A DNA stretch of 64,000 bases from Govania unica (GCF_027920805.1 NZ_JANWOI010000004.1:1-64000); one strand, 5' to 3'; counted from the stretch's first letter, positions 16,507-25,839 are shown. A program made the numbers and translations. Notes: generated by a model not told the origin, from the letters alone.

Positions 16507-17280
16507 TTACCAGGTCATATCCGGATAGGTGCGCTGCATATATTGCAGCTCGGTGAGGATGAAGCCCATATATTCCGTATGCCTGCCGCTGCGACCGCCG
16601 GACGCCATCCAGCCATCGGCGGGGCGGGTCAGGGTGGCGTCGTCAAGCACGTTGCCGACCGCGTCATTGAAGGCCGGACGCAGGCTGTCAAGATCGACGC
16701 CGATGCCAAGCGCCAGCAGGCGACGGTCAATGTCGTCCATGACGAACATCTCGCCGGTATACATCCACAGGGCGTCGATGGCCGCCTGCATGCGGGCGTG
16801 ACTTTCGGCGGTGCCGTCGCCCAAACGAATGACCCACTGGGCCGCATGGCTCAGGTGATAGCGCACTTCCTTGACGGCTTTTTCGGCGACGCCGCGTAGC
16901 GTGTCGTCGGTGGAGCTGGCCAGCGCTTCGAAAAACGGCAGGCTCATGGCCGAGAACAGGAACTGGCGGGCGATCACATGGGCGAAATCTTCGTTCGGCT
17001 GTTCCAGCAGCAGAAGATTGCGGTAGTCGCGTTCTTCGCGCAGGAAGGCGATCTTGTCTTCGTCCCGGCCCTTGTTCTCAAGTTCGGCGGCGTAGGAATA
17101 GAGCACCCGGGTCTGCCCGATCAGATCAAGGGCGATGTTGGTCAGGGCGATGTCTTCCTCAAGCTCCGGCGCATGGGCGCACATCTCGGCCAGACGATGG
17201 CTGAGGATCAGCGCGTCGTCGCCGATGCGGGTGGAATAGGCGATCAGAGCCTCGGTATCTGCTGCGGATAACTGGGCCAT
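16507..17280 (-). CDS. paaC: Phenylacetyl-CoA epoxidase structural subunit PaaC
   Basis: A 257-residue ferritin-like four-helix subunit that pairs with PaaA in the epoxidase. It contains segments typical of PaaC, such as LSHRLAEMCAHAPELEEDIA, LLEQPNEDFAHVIARQF and KEVRYHLSHAAQWVIRLGDG. The ATG overlaps the paaB stop by one base (TAATG), which indicates translational coupling. The length is close to the E. coli protein. PaaC lacks the catalytic diiron site and stabilises PaaA. Confidence 0.95.
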   Translation of the reverse strand: MAQLSAADTEALIAYSTRIGDDALILSHRLAEMCAHAPELEEDIALTNIALDLIGQTRVLYSYAAELENKGRDEDKIAFLREERDYRNLLLLEQPNEDFAHVIARQFLFSAMSLPFFEALASSTDDTLRGVAEKAVKEVRYHLSHAAQWVIRLGDGTAESHARMQAAIDALWMYTGEMFVMDDIDRRLLALGIGVDLDSLRPAFNDAVGNVLDDATLTRPADGWMASGGRSGRHTEYMGFILTELQYMQRTYPDMTW

Positions 17281-17570
17281 TACATATTCTTCACTTCTTC
17301 GGGGATGTCGTAATAGGTGGCGTGACGATAGCCTTTGTCCAGCGCCGGTTCGTACATCGTGGCCTTGTCCGACGGATCGGAGGCGATGATCGACGCCGAT
17401 GGCACGGCCCAGATGCTTACGCCTTCGCCGCGGCGGGTATAGGCGTCGCGGGCATTGGCGATGGCCATTTCAGCGTCGGGCGCATGCAGGCTGCCCACAT
17501 GCTTGTGGCTGAGGCCATTGCGGCTGCGGAGGAAGATTTCATACAAAGGCCAGGCTTTATGGTCGGTCAT
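17280..17570 (-). CDS. paaB: Phenylacetyl-CoA epoxidase small subunit PaaB
   Basis: A 96-residue protein, essential to the complex, thought to bridge PaaA and PaaC assemblies. It has the family motifs WPLYEIFLRSRNGLSHKHVGS and DAEMAIANARDAYTRRGEG. The open frame extends upstream with proline-rich noise. The ATG at 17570 gives the standard MTDHKAWPLYEIF start, so the gene begins 16 bases after the paaA stop. It overlaps paaC by one base. Confidence 0.95.
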   Translation of the reverse strand: MTDHKAWPLYEIFLRSRNGLSHKHVGSLHAPDAEMAIANARDAYTRRGEGVSIWAVPSASIIASDPSDKATMYEPALDKGYRHATYYDIPEEVKNM

Positions 17571-17586
17571 ACTGTCGGTTCCTGAA

Positions 17587-18582
17587 TTAGGCGGCGGCTT
17601 TGCGGGCGCGCTGTTTGGCGGCATGGGCAAGCGCCGCGTCGCGGACCCAGGCGCCGTTTTCATGGGCGGCGCGGCGGGTGGCCACACGTTTTTTGTTGCA
17701 GGGGCCATTGCCGGCGATGATGTCGTTCAGTTCGGCCCAGTCGATGGCGCCGAAATCGTAATGGCCGCGTTCGGCATTCCATTTGAGATCGGCGTCCGGC
17801 ACGGTGAGGCCGAGATATTCCGCCTGCGGCACCGTCACATCGACGAATTTCTGGCGCAGGTCATCGTTTGAAATGCGCTTGATGTTCCATTTCATCGACT
17901 GCCCCGAATGGGCGGAGGCGCGGTCGCTCGGCCCGAACATCATCAGGCTTGGCCACCACCAGCGATTGAAGGCGTCCTGCATCATGGCTTTCTGTTCGGG
18001 AGTGCCGCGCGACAGCGTCAGCATGATTTCGTAGCCCTGGCGCTGATGGAAGCTTTCTTCCTTGCAGACGCGGATCATGGCGCGGGCATAGGGGCCGTAG
18101 GAACAGCGGCAAAGCGGGATCTGGTTCATGATCGCCGCCCCGTCCACCAGCCAGCCAATGGCGCCGATATCGGCCCAGGTCAGGGTCGGATAGTTGAAGA
18201 TGCTGGAATATTTCGAGGTCCCGGCGATCAGTTGCTCGACCATTTCCTCGCGGCTGATGCCAAGCGTTTCGGCGGCGCTATAAAGATAAAGCCCATGCCC
18301 GGCTTCGTCCTGCACCTTGGCCATCAGCACCGCCTTGCGGCGCAGCGACGGCGCGCGGGTGATCCAGTTGCCTTCGGGCTGCATGCCGATCACTTCGGAA
18401 TGGGCATGCTGGGAAATCTGGCGGATCAGCGTCTTGCGGTAGGCCGCCGGCATCCAGTCACGCGCTTCGATGCGATCATCGGCATCAATACGGGCCTGAA
18501 AATGCAGCGCCTCAGCCGAATCGTCGACGGCCGTAGGGGTTGGCTTTTCGCCGGTTGGAATGTCGAGGCCTTGAGTATACAC
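17587..18582 (-). CDS. paaA: Phenylacetyl-CoA epoxidase catalytic subunit PaaA
   Basis: Diiron oxygenase subunit that epoxidises the ring of phenylacetyl-CoA, 331 residues from a GTG at 18582. The frame is open further upstream, but GAGGAGAG (18590-18597) sits seven bases before this GTG and the product starts [13 protein letters not shown]. The conserved core reads [20 protein letters not shown] and [16 protein letters not shown]. Diiron ligands lie in [13 protein letters not shown] and [13 protein letters not shown]. It is the first gene of paaABCDE. No paaK, paaG or paaZ is in the window, so the rest of the pathway must be elsewhere. Confidence 0.95.
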   Translation of the reverse strand: MYTQGLDIPTGEKPTPTAVDDSAEALHFQARIDADDRIEARDWMPAAYRKTLIRQISQHAHSEVIGMQPEGNWITRAPSLRRKAVLMAKVQDEAGHGLYLYSAAETLGISREEMVEQLIAGTSKYSSIFNYPTLTWADIGAIGWLVDGAAIMNQIPLCRCSYGPYARAMIRVCKEESFHQRQGYEIMLTLSRGTPEQKAMMQDAFNRWWWPSLMMFGPSDRASAHSGQSMKWNIKRISNDDLRQKFVDVTVPQAEYLGLTVPDADLKWNAERGHYDFGAIDWAELNDIIAGNGPCNKKRVATRRAAHENGAWVRDAALAHAAKQRARKAAA

Positions 18583-18627
18583 GGCGGAGCTCTCCTCATG
18601 GGTGGGGGACTGAGCGGATTTTTTCTT

Positions 18628-18669
18628 ATTATGCCACAAAATTTCTGTATCTGAAGATATTTTTGTATC
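18628..18669 (-). promoter_or_regulatory. Candidate paaA promoter with flanking direct repeats
   Basis: On the minus strand a -35-like TTCAGA (18655-18650) and -10-like CATAAT (18633-18628) are 16 bases apart. Two direct repeats, read on the plus strand as ATTTCTGTATC (18641-18651) and ATTTTTGTATC (18659-18669), lie 18 bases apart on either side of the -35 element. This layout suits an operator for a phenylacetyl-CoA-responsive repressor, but no paaR or paaX gene is in the window. Confidence 0.45.
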
Positions 18670-18830
18670 ATGTTTTGGAGGAGTGGATTTTGGGCATTAA
18701 TAATAATATAAATCAATGAGTTGGTGATTTTTTTATGGTTCGGGGAGGAGGTGGATTATTCAAAAACGATGCATCAGATGATGGGACGGCCAGGATTCGC
18801 GTGACATGTTGTGCGAATGGCGCCGACGGT

Positions 18831-18966
18831 CTGGATCCTCGCGTGCGCGGGGATGACGGTTTAATGATGTTTAGTGATGTGTCATTGCCGGGCTTGACCC
18901 GGCAATCCATGCTTCAACCAGCAGTGTGGCGGTGAAATGGATTGCCGGGTCAAGCCCGGCAATGAC
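18831..18966. repeat. Family C element followed by a family A pair
   Basis: C1 (18831-18858) is CTGGATCCTCGCG...GCGGGGATGAC. A1 consists of GTCATTGCCGGGCTTGACCC... (18881-18910) and its inverted copy (18937-18966), separated by 26 bases. A single-stranded copy of A1 would form a long hairpin. Similar A copies occur at seven other places in the window. Confidence 0.85.
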
Positions 18967-19074
18967 AGTTGCTGTTTAAGGCTAATCCGGAATCAAACCG
19001 CAGCAGGCGGAGGGTGTTTCCTGTTGCCGGGCAATCGGCTAAAAGAAGCCAGCGGCATAAAAGGGAGCATGTCT

Positions 19075-20088
19075 GTGAAAGTTCTGGTAACCGGCGGTGC
19101 GGGGTATATCGGCAGTCATGCCGCTGTGGAGCTTCTGGCGGCGGGGCATGAGATTGTGATCATTGACAGTCTGGTCAACGCCAAGGCCGCGGCGCTGGCC
19201 CGGATTGGGGAAATCACCCAGACAAAAATCTCCTTCATCGAGGCCGATATCCGCGATCGGAGCCTGGTATCAGATCTGTTCGCGGCCGAGCGGTTCGATG
19301 CCGTCATGCATTTCGCCGGGTTGAAGGCGGTCGGCGAATCCGTGGCCGAGCCCATGCGCTATTACGAGAATAATATCGGCGGCTCCCTCGCGCTGTTCGA
19401 GGTCATGGCCGACCATGGCGTGAAGACTTTGGTGTTTTCCTCATCGGCGACGGTGTATGGCGACCCGGCCAGCGTGCCGATCCGCGAAGATTTTCCGCTC
19501 TCGGTCACCAATCCCTACGGCCAGACCAAGCTGATGATCGAAAACATGCTGCGCGACTTGGCCGCCGCCGACCCGGGTTGGCGCATCGCGCTCCTGCGGT
19601 ATTTCAATCCGGTCGGCGCCCATGCCTCGGGCATGATCGGTGAAGACCCGAACGGCATCCCCAACAATCTCGTGCCCTATATCACCCAGGTGGCCATCGG
19701 CAAGCGGCCGCGCCTTCAGGTCTATGGCGGCGATTACCCGACCGCGGACGGCACCGGGGTGCGCGATTATATTCATGTGGTCGATCTGGTGCGCGGCCAT
19801 TTGCGGGCGCTCGATTATCTCGCGCAGACCCCCGGCCTTGTCACCGCCAATCTCGGCACCGGGCAGGGCTATAGCGTGCTCGACATGGTCCGCGCGTTCG
19901 AGGCTGCCTCCGGCCGCCCTATCCCCTATGACATCGTCGCCCGCCGCCCCGGCGACGTCGCCCAATGCTATGCCGACCCCTCCTTCGCTGCCGAACATCT
20001 CAACTGGCGCGCGGAAAAAACCCTTGCCGACATGTGCGCCGACAGCTGGCGCTGGCAAAGCATGAACCCGGATGGTTATCCGGACTGA
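19075..20088 (+). CDS. galE: UDP-glucose 4-epimerase
   Basis: An extended short-chain dehydrogenase of 337 residues that interconverts UDP-glucose and UDP-galactose for surface polysaccharide. The NAD fold MKVLVTGGAGYIGSH starts at residue 1. The catalytic Ser/Thr region SSSATVYGDP and the YxxxK motif in NPYGQTKLMIE are present. Two starts are possible: ATG at 19069, only one base from the ribosome binding site, or GTG at 19075, seven bases from AAGGGAG and giving the canonical MKVLVTGG start. I prefer the GTG. It stands alone between the paa promoter and tRNA-Thr, so nothing nearby points to a particular glycan. Confidence 0.92.
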   Translation: MKVLVTGGAGYIGSHAAVELLAAGHEIVIIDSLVNAKAAALARIGEITQTKISFIEADIRDRSLVSDLFAAERFDAVMHFAGLKAVGESVAEPMRYYENNIGGSLALFEVMADHGVKTLVFSSSATVYGDPASVPIREDFPLSVTNPYGQTKLMIENMLRDLAAADPGWRIALLRYFNPVGAHASGMIGEDPNGIPNNLVPYITQVAIGKRPRLQVYGGDYPTADGTGVRDYIHVVDLVRGHLRALDYLAQTPGLVTANLGTGQGYSVLDMVRAFEAASGRPIPYDIVARRPGDVAQCYADPSFAAEHLNWRAEKTLADMCADSWRWQSMNPDGYPD

Positions 20089-20161
20089 GGGTGAGCCCGC
20101 GAGCTTGGGCCCGGAGCGTATAACCGCTCGGCCGAAATCCGCTAAAATCGGGAAAAGAAAC

Positions 20162-20237
20162 TGGTGCCGCCTAGGTGACTCGAACACCTGACCCCCGCAT
20201 TACGAATGCGGTGCTCTACCAACTGAGCTAAGGCGGC
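20162..20237 (-). tRNA. tRNA-Thr, anticodon CGU
   Basis: A 76-base cloverleaf. The acceptor stem GCCGCCT pairs with AGGCGGC, followed by discriminator A and an encoded CCA. The D arm reads TAGCTCAGTTGGTAGAGCA. The anticodon stem CCGCA/TGCGG encloses loop TTCGTAA (anticodon CGT). The T arm contains GGTTCGAGT-like GTGTTCGAGTCAC. It reads ACG codons. Confidence 0.97.
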
Positions 20238-20322
20238 TTGGCAGACATTGTGCTGCGAAGACGGCGGCACCTTACTGTCAATGATTGCGTTTGTGAAGCC
20301 CCCTCCGAGCCCCTTTTTTGTT

Positions 20323-21663
20323 TTAGCCGGCGAGGAGGCCGAAGGTTTCCCGGCGGGTGGCGGCGAGCGGTAGATCGCCCGGGGTCTGCCAGTCGAGGGT
20401 GCCGAGCCCGCCGCAGGAGGTGCAGACGGCGGCCCAGTGGGGCCGGGTCGCGCCGCAGTCGCCGCAGGTCCAGTGTTTGTCATGGGTGGCCGTGCGGGCC
20501 GTGCGTTGCCATTCGGCGGCACGGATGCTGTCACCATGCTCGGCGGTCTCGAGGGTCGCGAGCAGTTCATAGACTTCGGCGCTTGGGTGTCCGGCGCGCA
20601 ACAGGGCGTCGAGTTCGAGCCGGGCCGCGTCCCAGTCTTCGTCCTCAAGGGCGAGGGTCGCGCGCATCAGCCGAGCTTCGGGCAGGATGGAGTCCGGTCC
20701 GGTGATCTCGGCGAGACGATGCAGTTTGGTCGCCGGGATTTCGTTTTCGATGCCCTGAAGGGCGGCGCGCAACAGGTCGGGATGTGGGCGGGCGATCCAG
20801 GCGTCCTTCAGGATGCTGTCGCGCATGCCACTCCGCCCGGCGCCACGGGCGAGGCGGGCGGCGAGCACGGCCGCCGGGGTCAGCCTCGGGTCTAGCTTGA
20901 GCGCCTCGCGGGCGAAGTCCAGCGCCTCGGTGCCATTGCCGGCGAGATCGGCTTCGACGGCTTCGGCTTGGGCGAGGGCGGCTTCCTGGCGGTCGGCCTC
21001 GGTGGGCTCGATGGCTTTCAGGCGGCGCAGGTCCTTGAGGGCGGCGCGGGCTTCGGTCCAGCGGCCTTCCCGGACGGCGAGCTTGTTGCTCAGCTCGCGC
21101 ACCCACAGGCTGTCGGTGTCACGGGTCTGGGCGGCGGCGAGCAGGGCCCGCGCCTCGGCCAGGTCATTGTTCTGGAGCGCGAGCGCCACCAGACCGCGAA
21201 AGCCGAGAACGCCACTGTCTTCGCGTTCGGCCAACGCACTCAGGGCCTCATGGGCGCCATGGAGATCTTTCTTGAGATGGGCAGCTTCGGCGCGCAGAAG
21301 CAGCGTGAGCGGCGTGGCGCCGAGGTTTTTGATGGCATCTTCGGCATTGCGGGTGGCATCGCGTCCGCGTCCACCGCCCAAAGCCGCAAGCGCTTCATGC
21401 ACGGCCTCCATGCCTTTTCTCTGGCGTCGGGCGCGGCGCTGTTCGGGCGCGAACGGGGTATCGCGGAACAGCCAGATCAGCAGCCGGAACAACAGCAGCA
21501 TCACAAAGGTGAGGCCCATGATCAACAGCGTCAGCGTCACCGCCGACATCTCGATGCGCCAGTCCTGCCAGTCGATGACGGCATGGCCCGGGTGATCGGC
21601 AAGCCAGGCGGCGGCGACAGCGGCCACGAAGGCCAGGATCATGATCAGCAATAAGCGGCGCAT
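20323..21663 (-). CDS. hemY: HemY-like TPR membrane protein with C-terminal zinc ribbon
   Basis: A 446-residue inner-membrane protein of the proteobacterial HemY type, distinct from protoporphyrinogen oxidase. Two N-terminal helices (about 3-22 and 41-65) carry the HemY_N domain, followed by tetratricopeptide-like helices from about residue 85 to 390. The C terminus adds a Cys4 ribbon, WTCGDCGATRPHW then CTSCGGLGTLDW. It is the last gene of hemC-hemD-mic60-hemY, and its ATG lies three bases after the mic60 stop. HemY is thought to aid late heme synthesis or trafficking at the membrane; the mechanism is unsettled. Confidence 0.87.
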   Translation of the reverse strand: MRRLLLIMILAFVAAVAAAWLADHPGHAVIDWQDWRIEMSAVTLTLLIMGLTFVMLLLFRLLIWLFRDTPFAPEQRRARRQRKGMEAVHEALAALGGGRGRDATRNAEDAIKNLGATPLTLLLRAEAAHLKKDLHGAHEALSALAEREDSGVLGFRGLVALALQNNDLAEARALLAAAQTRDTDSLWVRELSNKLAVREGRWTEARAALKDLRRLKAIEPTEADRQEAALAQAEAVEADLAGNGTEALDFAREALKLDPRLTPAAVLAARLARGAGRSGMRDSILKDAWIARPHPDLLRAALQGIENEIPATKLHRLAEITGPDSILPEARLMRATLALEDEDWDAARLELDALLRAGHPSAEVYELLATLETAEHGDSIRAAEWQRTARTATHDKHWTCGDCGATRPHWAAVCTSCGGLGTLDWQTPGDLPLAATRRETFGLLAG

Positions 21664-21666
21664 GGG

Positions 21667-22896
21667 TCAGGCTCCGCTATCTGGAGAGATGGCCGGGCGG
21701 CTTTTGCCTGTCTGTGCGGGGGCAGCATCATTATGGTCGGTGCCGAGCGCGGTGGCATGGATCAGCACGCTGGCGAAGCGGGACAGGGCCTCGTCGACGG
21801 CGAGCCGGGCTTCGGCTCCGCGCAACCAGGGGGCTGCGGCGGCGGCGGCCGGTTTCGGCAAGGTTTTCAATTCGCGGACGGCCGCGGCGAGATCATTCTG
21901 GCCAAGCCGCTGTTCGGTCCGGGCGATGATGGCGTCCGGGGTTGTGCCACTCACGTCGCCGGTCGGGCGGATGGTGACGAGGGATTTGAATTCGGCGATG
22001 GCGCGACGCCACCAGTTCGCCCCCTCGGGGATGGCGGCGGCGTGGAGAATGGCGGCGGCGGCTTCGTCGAAGCTTGTGCGCAGGCTTGAGAATGACGGGG
22101 CGCCGGACGGTGCATAGGCGGCCACGGTCTGAAGCTCGCTTGCAAGTTCGGGCTGGTTCGATTCGGCGAGCAGGCCGCTTAAGGCATCATATTCGGCGGC
22201 GAACGGGCGGCCGCGATTGGCGATCTCCCGCAGGGCAGCGAAGGACAGGGCGATCAGCGTGCCACGGCGGTCTCCGGCAGCGGAATGTTCAAGCGTCTGC
22301 AGGCGGTCTTCAAGGGTTGTGATGCTGCTGGCAAGTTGGGCCTGCCCGGCGAGGATTTCTTTCTGGCTGCGGGCGGATTCGATGGCTTTGGTGGCGCGTT
22401 CGCTCAAAGGCACGAAGGCCGATTCAAGCTGGCCGATGCGGAGTGTCAGCATCTCAAGCCGCGCCGCTGCCGAGCCGCCGGTTTTGGGCGAGCCACCTTC
22501 ATCCAGGACATTCAGGCGGTTTTCCATGTCGGCGATGGCCGTCCCCTGGGCGGCGGTTTCGTCGCTGAGGGCGGTGACGCGGCTGGTCTGCGCCTCAAGC
22601 CGGCGCTTCAGCGCGGTCAGGACATTGTCCTGGGCCGCGAGTTCGGCGTTCAGGTCATCGACCAGATCGGCAGTGCCGCCGGGGAAAACACGGCCAAGCG
22701 CCGGGATCGCCTGCACGAGACGCGGGATGGCCACCTCGGCCAAGACGACAGCGAGAACCACAAGACCAAAAATGCTGACGCCGGTTTTCAGGCGGTGTCT
22801 GCCTGCGGCTGCCGCGACGCTGTCAGATGTGACGGTTTCGGCAATGGCGGGGTCAGCGGGAATTGGCTGCGGGGGGGTGTCCGGGCCCGGGGTCAC
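21667..22896 (-). CDS. Mic60/mitofilin-like membrane protein
   Basis: A 409-residue protein with an N-terminal disordered segment, one transmembrane helix (about 36-58), a coiled-coil region (about 78-200) and a C-terminal mitofilin-like helical domain. This is the architecture of alphaproteobacterial Mic60, the ancestor of the mitochondrial MICOS subunit, which shapes inner membranes. Its GTG overlaps the hemD stop as GTGA, and it is followed at once by hemY, a neighbourhood reported for alphaproteobacterial Mic60. Sequence identity in this family is low, so synteny and architecture carry the call. Confidence 0.78.
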   Translation of the reverse strand: MTPGPDTPPQPIPADPAIAETVTSDSVAAAAGRHRLKTGVSIFGLVVLAVVLAEVAIPRLVQAIPALGRVFPGGTADLVDDLNAELAAQDNVLTALKRRLEAQTSRVTALSDETAAQGTAIADMENRLNVLDEGGSPKTGGSAAARLEMLTLRIGQLESAFVPLSERATKAIESARSQKEILAGQAQLASSITTLEDRLQTLEHSAAGDRRGTLIALSFAALREIANRGRPFAAEYDALSGLLAESNQPELASELQTVAAYAPSGAPSFSSLRTSFDEAAAAILHAAAIPEGANWWRRAIAEFKSLVTIRPTGDVSGTTPDAIIARTEQRLGQNDLAAAVRELKTLPKPAAAAAAPWLRGAEARLAVDEALSRFASVLIHATALGTDHNDAAPAQTGKSRPAISPDSGA

Positions 22897-23645
22897 GTGT
22901 CGAAATCTCCCTTGGAAGTCAGAAGGTCGAGTGCGCCGAGAAGCGCCACCTCAGCCGGTTCAGCTGCTGTCACTATACGATGCCAGAGCGGTGATTGTAA
23001 GGGCCAAGACCCTGATTCGAGGGCCTTTGTCACCGCTTCGCTCAAAGCGCCCGCGGTGATGTTCTGAAGACGGTTGAGACGCCCGGCCGTGTCGACAAGG
23101 TCCATGAAAATGCGGGCCGTGCGCGGCGAATAAAAAAGCGCGATGTCCGGTTGGTCGTGGTCGAGCGCCTTGATGGCCGGAGCGGGAAGGGCCGTCACCG
23201 CTTCGGCGCGATAGAGCACCTGCCGCCTCAGGGTGAAGCCATGGGGTTGCAAAAGCCCGCCGAGGTCGCCAGCGACGATATGTCCGGCCGCGTGAAACAG
23301 CGGGCCCTTGGCCGGGTCGCGGGTATCAATGATGAGCGCGGCGAGGCTATGGACCTCGCCCGCGGCGGTGTCGATCTGGGTAAACCCCGCGGCGCGTGCG
23401 GTGCGGGCGGTGGCGTCGCCGACTGCGATCACCGGCAGCGCGCGGTCGGCGGAGATGGCGGCGAAGGCGCGCACGCCATTCGCGCTCGTGAACACCAGCG
23501 CCTGACAGCCTTCGAGATTGATGGTCGTCACCGGCTCCGGCCGGATGATCATCATAGGGGCGAGGGTGACGCGGTGTCCCGCGGCCTCAAGCGTTCGCGT
23601 CAGCGCCGCCGCATCTTCGGCTGGACGGGTGACGAGGATATGCAT
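22893..23645 (-). CDS. hemD: Uroporphyrinogen-III synthase
   Basis: A 250-residue enzyme that inverts ring D and closes hydroxymethylbilane to uroporphyrinogen III. It begins [20 protein letters not shown] and contains the family pattern LVFTSANGVRAFA. A conserved tyrosine lies in YSPRTARIF. The ATG overlaps the hemC stop as ATGA, and the stop overlaps the mic60 GTG, so the three are tightly coupled. HemD sequences diverge quickly; here the context with hemC makes the call secure. Confidence 0.92.
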   Translation of the reverse strand: MHILVTRPAEDAAALTRTLEAAGHRVTLAPMMIIRPEPVTTINLEGCQALVFTSANGVRAFAAISADRALPVIAVGDATARTARAAGFTQIDTAAGEVHSLAALIIDTRDPAKGPLFHAAGHIVAGDLGGLLQPHGFTLRRQVLYRAEAVTALPAPAIKALDHDQPDIALFYSPRTARIFMDLVDTAGRLNRLQNITAGALSEAVTKALESGSWPLQSPLWHRIVTAAEPAEVALLGALDLLTSKGDFDT

Positions 23646-24586
23646 CAGAGCGACCCGAACAATGTCGCGAAAAACGCGTCCCCGGCACGGGATTTGAGTT
23701 CCAATCCGGCATCGGCGCCAAGGGCGGCGGCGTCGTTCACATGGCCTTCGCGCCGGGTTTCGAACATCTGGGTGCCGTCAACCGATAACAGACGGGCGAT
23801 GAGCGTCAGATGTTCACCCGCGACTTCGGCATGGGCGGCGATCGGCGTGCGGCAGGAGCCTTCGAGGGTAGCGAGCAGCGCGCGTTCGGCGGTGACAGCG
23901 ATTTCCGTCGGGCGGTGATTGAGGGGGGCGAGAAACTCGCGCACAAGCTCGTCCTCGATACGGGTTTCGAGGGCGATCGCCCCTTGCGAGACGGCGGGCA
24001 GCATGTCGACGGGATCGAGCACGGCGGTGACACGGTCGGCGAGCCCGAGTCGCTTCAGCCCGGCGAGCGCCAGCAGGGTCGCGTCCACTTCGCCCGCCGC
24101 AAGTTTGCGCAGGCGGGTTTCCACATTGCCACGAAAGGTGATGACCTCAAGATCGGGACGAAGTGCCTTGATCTGAGCCTGACGGCGTAGCGAGGCCGTG
24201 CCGACCACCGCACCCGGCGGCAGCTCAGCCAGGCTTTTGGCGCGTGGGCTGATGAAGGCGTCGCGCGGATCTTCGCGTTCGAGAAAGGCGCTGAGCATCA
24301 AGCCGTCCGGCAGGCTGGTCGGCATGTCTTTCAGGGAATGGACGGCGAGATCGATGCTGCCATCAAGCAGTCCGGCTTCGATTTCCTCGGTGAACAGCCC
24401 CTTACCGCCGATTTCCGATAGCGGACGGTCGAGAATACGGTCGCCTTTGGTGGAAATGACCACGATTTCAATGTCCTCGGCCCTGAGGCCGGGATGAGCG
24501 AACAGTAAACGACGCTTCACTTCCTCGGTCTGGGCGAGGGCGAGGCGGCTTCCGCGAGTGCCGATACGAACGGGTTTCGATTGCAA
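23645..24586 (-). CDS. hemC: Porphobilinogen deaminase (hydroxymethylbilane synthase)
   Basis: A 313-residue enzyme that links four porphobilinogens into hydroxymethylbilane. Visible features are [13 protein letters not shown] at the N terminus, the active-site segment HSLKDMPT (83-90), [11 protein letters not shown] (128-137), and the cofactor-binding Cys245 in [11 protein letters not shown], which holds the dipyrromethane primer. The length is normal. It is the first gene of the heme operon and is divergent from tsaD across a 61-base spacer, which must hold both promoters. Confidence 0.97.
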   Translation of the reverse strand: MQSKPVRIGTRGSRLALAQTEEVKRRLLFAHPGLRAEDIEIVVISTKGDRILDRPLSEIGGKGLFTEEIEAGLLDGSIDLAVHSLKDMPTSLPDGLMLSAFLEREDPRDAFISPRAKSLAELPPGAVVGTASLRRQAQIKALRPDLEVITFRGNVETRLRKLAAGEVDATLLALAGLKRLGLADRVTAVLDPVDMLPAVSQGAIALETRIEDELVREFLAPLNHRPTEIAVTAERALLATLEGSCRTPIAAHAEVAGEHLTLIARLLSVDGTQMFETRREGHVNDAAALGADAGLELKSRAGDAFFATLFGSL

Positions 24587-24647
24587 CGGGCCGTGTCCTG
24601 ATGTTAGAGCCAGAGCATGTTAAGTCATTTATAGACATTCGGACATA

Positions 24648-25727
24648 ATGGGCAACAGCAAGCCGCAGATTCTGGTCCTTGGTATCGAGACCAGTTGTGA
24701 TGAAACCGCCGCCGCCGTGGTGGCCGCCGACGGCTGTATTCTGTCGAATGTGGTGTTGAGCCAGCTTGATGAACATCGCCCTTACGGTGGCGTGGTGCCG
24801 GAAATCGCTGCCCGCGCCCATATTGATCATCTGGATGGCCTGATCGCCCGCGCCATGATGGAAGCCGGAATTGGTTTTGACGATCTGTCCGCCGTGGCGG
24901 CGACCGCCGGACCGGGCCTGATCGGCGGGGTCATGGTTGGCCTGATGTCCGGCAAGGCCATCGCCGCGGCGCGTGGGCTGCCCTTTATCGGCGTCAATCA
25001 TCTTGAGGGCCATGCGCTGTCGGTGCGACTCACCGAGGAGGTGCCTTTTCCCTATATGTTGCTGTTGGTCTCGGGCGGTCATTGTCAGCTGTTGCTGGTG
25101 CGCGGAGTTGGGGATTATCGGCGGCTTGGCACCACAATCGACGACGCGGCAGGCGAGGCTTTTGACAAGACCGCGAAAATTCTCGGTCTTGATTATCCTG
25201 GCGGCCCGGCGGTCGAACGTGCGGCGCGGGATGGCAATCCCAAGCGGTTTGCATTGCCGCGTCCGATGAAGGGGCGGCCTGGCGCGGATTTCTCTTTTTC
25301 AGGGCTGAAGACCGCCGTGCGCCGTGCGGTCGAGGCGCTTGACCGTCCCTTGACGGATGAGGACCAAGCCGATCTCGCCGCGTCCTTTCAGGAGGCTCTG
25401 ACGGCCTCCCTCGTGGACCGCACAAGAAACGCCATCACCCTCGCACGGGCCGAAATCACCACGGCCAATCCGGCGCTGGTGGTGGCGGGCGGCGTTGCGG
25501 CCAACCAATATATCCGCACGGCGCTTGAGACGCTCGCGGCGGAACAGGGCTTTCGTCTGGTGGCTCCGCCCATGGCGCTTTGCACCGACAATGCGGCGAT
25601 GATCGCCTGGGCCGGGTTGGAACGGTTCGCACTCGGGCTTGTGGACGGCCTCGATTGTCCAGCCCGCGCCCGCTGGCCCCTCGATCCCAACGCCGCACCC
25701 GCCATGGGAGCGGGGGTCAAGGCATAG
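24648..25727 (+). CDS. tsaD: tRNA threonylcarbamoyladenosine synthase subunit TsaD
   Basis: A 359-residue ASKHA-fold protein of the Kae1/TsaD family that transfers the threonylcarbamoyl group to A37 of ANN-decoding tRNAs. It shows [15 protein letters not shown], the metal-binding histidines His118 and His122 in NHLEGHALS, the nucleotide-binding segment [10 protein letters not shown] and the C-terminal [10 protein letters not shown]. It is essential in most bacteria. It is divergent from hemC and followed by a family A repeat. Confidence 0.97.
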   Translation: MGNSKPQILVLGIETSCDETAAAVVAADGCILSNVVLSQLDEHRPYGGVVPEIAARAHIDHLDGLIARAMMEAGIGFDDLSAVAATAGPGLIGGVMVGLMSGKAIAAARGLPFIGVNHLEGHALSVRLTEEVPFPYMLLLVSGGHCQLLLVRGVGDYRRLGTTIDDAAGEAFDKTAKILGLDYPGGPAVERAARDGNPKRFALPRPMKGRPGADFSFSGLKTAVRRAVEALDRPLTDEDQADLAASFQEALTASLVDRTRNAITLARAEITTANPALVVAGGVAANQYIRTALETLAAEQGFRLVAPPMALCTDNAAMIAWAGLERFALGLVDGLDCPARARWPLDPNAAPAMGAGVKA

Positions 25728-25753
25728 GACAGTCATTTGTCAGCAATATCCTT

Positions 25754-25839
25754 GTCATGGCCGGGCCTGACCCGGCCATCCATCTTGCCGCCACTGCGGA
25801 TGTGGCAGCATGGATACGCGGGTCAAGCCCGCGTATGAC
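25754..25839. repeat. Family A palindromic pair (copy A2, variant)
   Basis: GTCATGGCCGGGCCTGACCC... (25754-25783) is followed by ATGGATACGCGGGTCAAGCC... (25810-25839). The arms differ from the common A sequence at the palindrome edges (GGCC and GCGGG), but in each the changes are mirrored, so the local dyad symmetry is preserved. Confidence 0.8.

Larger units (their letters stand above)
18583..19074. other. Divergent spacer between paaA and galE: promoters and repeats only
   Basis: About 490 bases without a supported gene. The left third holds the paaA control region (see 18628-18669). The right part holds a family C element (18831-18858) and a family A pair (18881-18966). Short open frames across the A repeats, starting with [10 protein letters not shown], are artefacts of the repeat sequence. 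Confidence 0.7.

Noticed and set aside
18937-19068. N-terminal extension of galE starting [10 protein letters not shown]
   Set aside because: This peptide is the translation of a family A repeat and recurs at other copies. The true start is at the canonical MKVLVTGG.
20089-20322. Search for a terminator of the heme operon after hemY
   Set aside because: A T-rich run exists on the plus strand, but no stable stem precedes it in the hemY direction, so no terminator was called.
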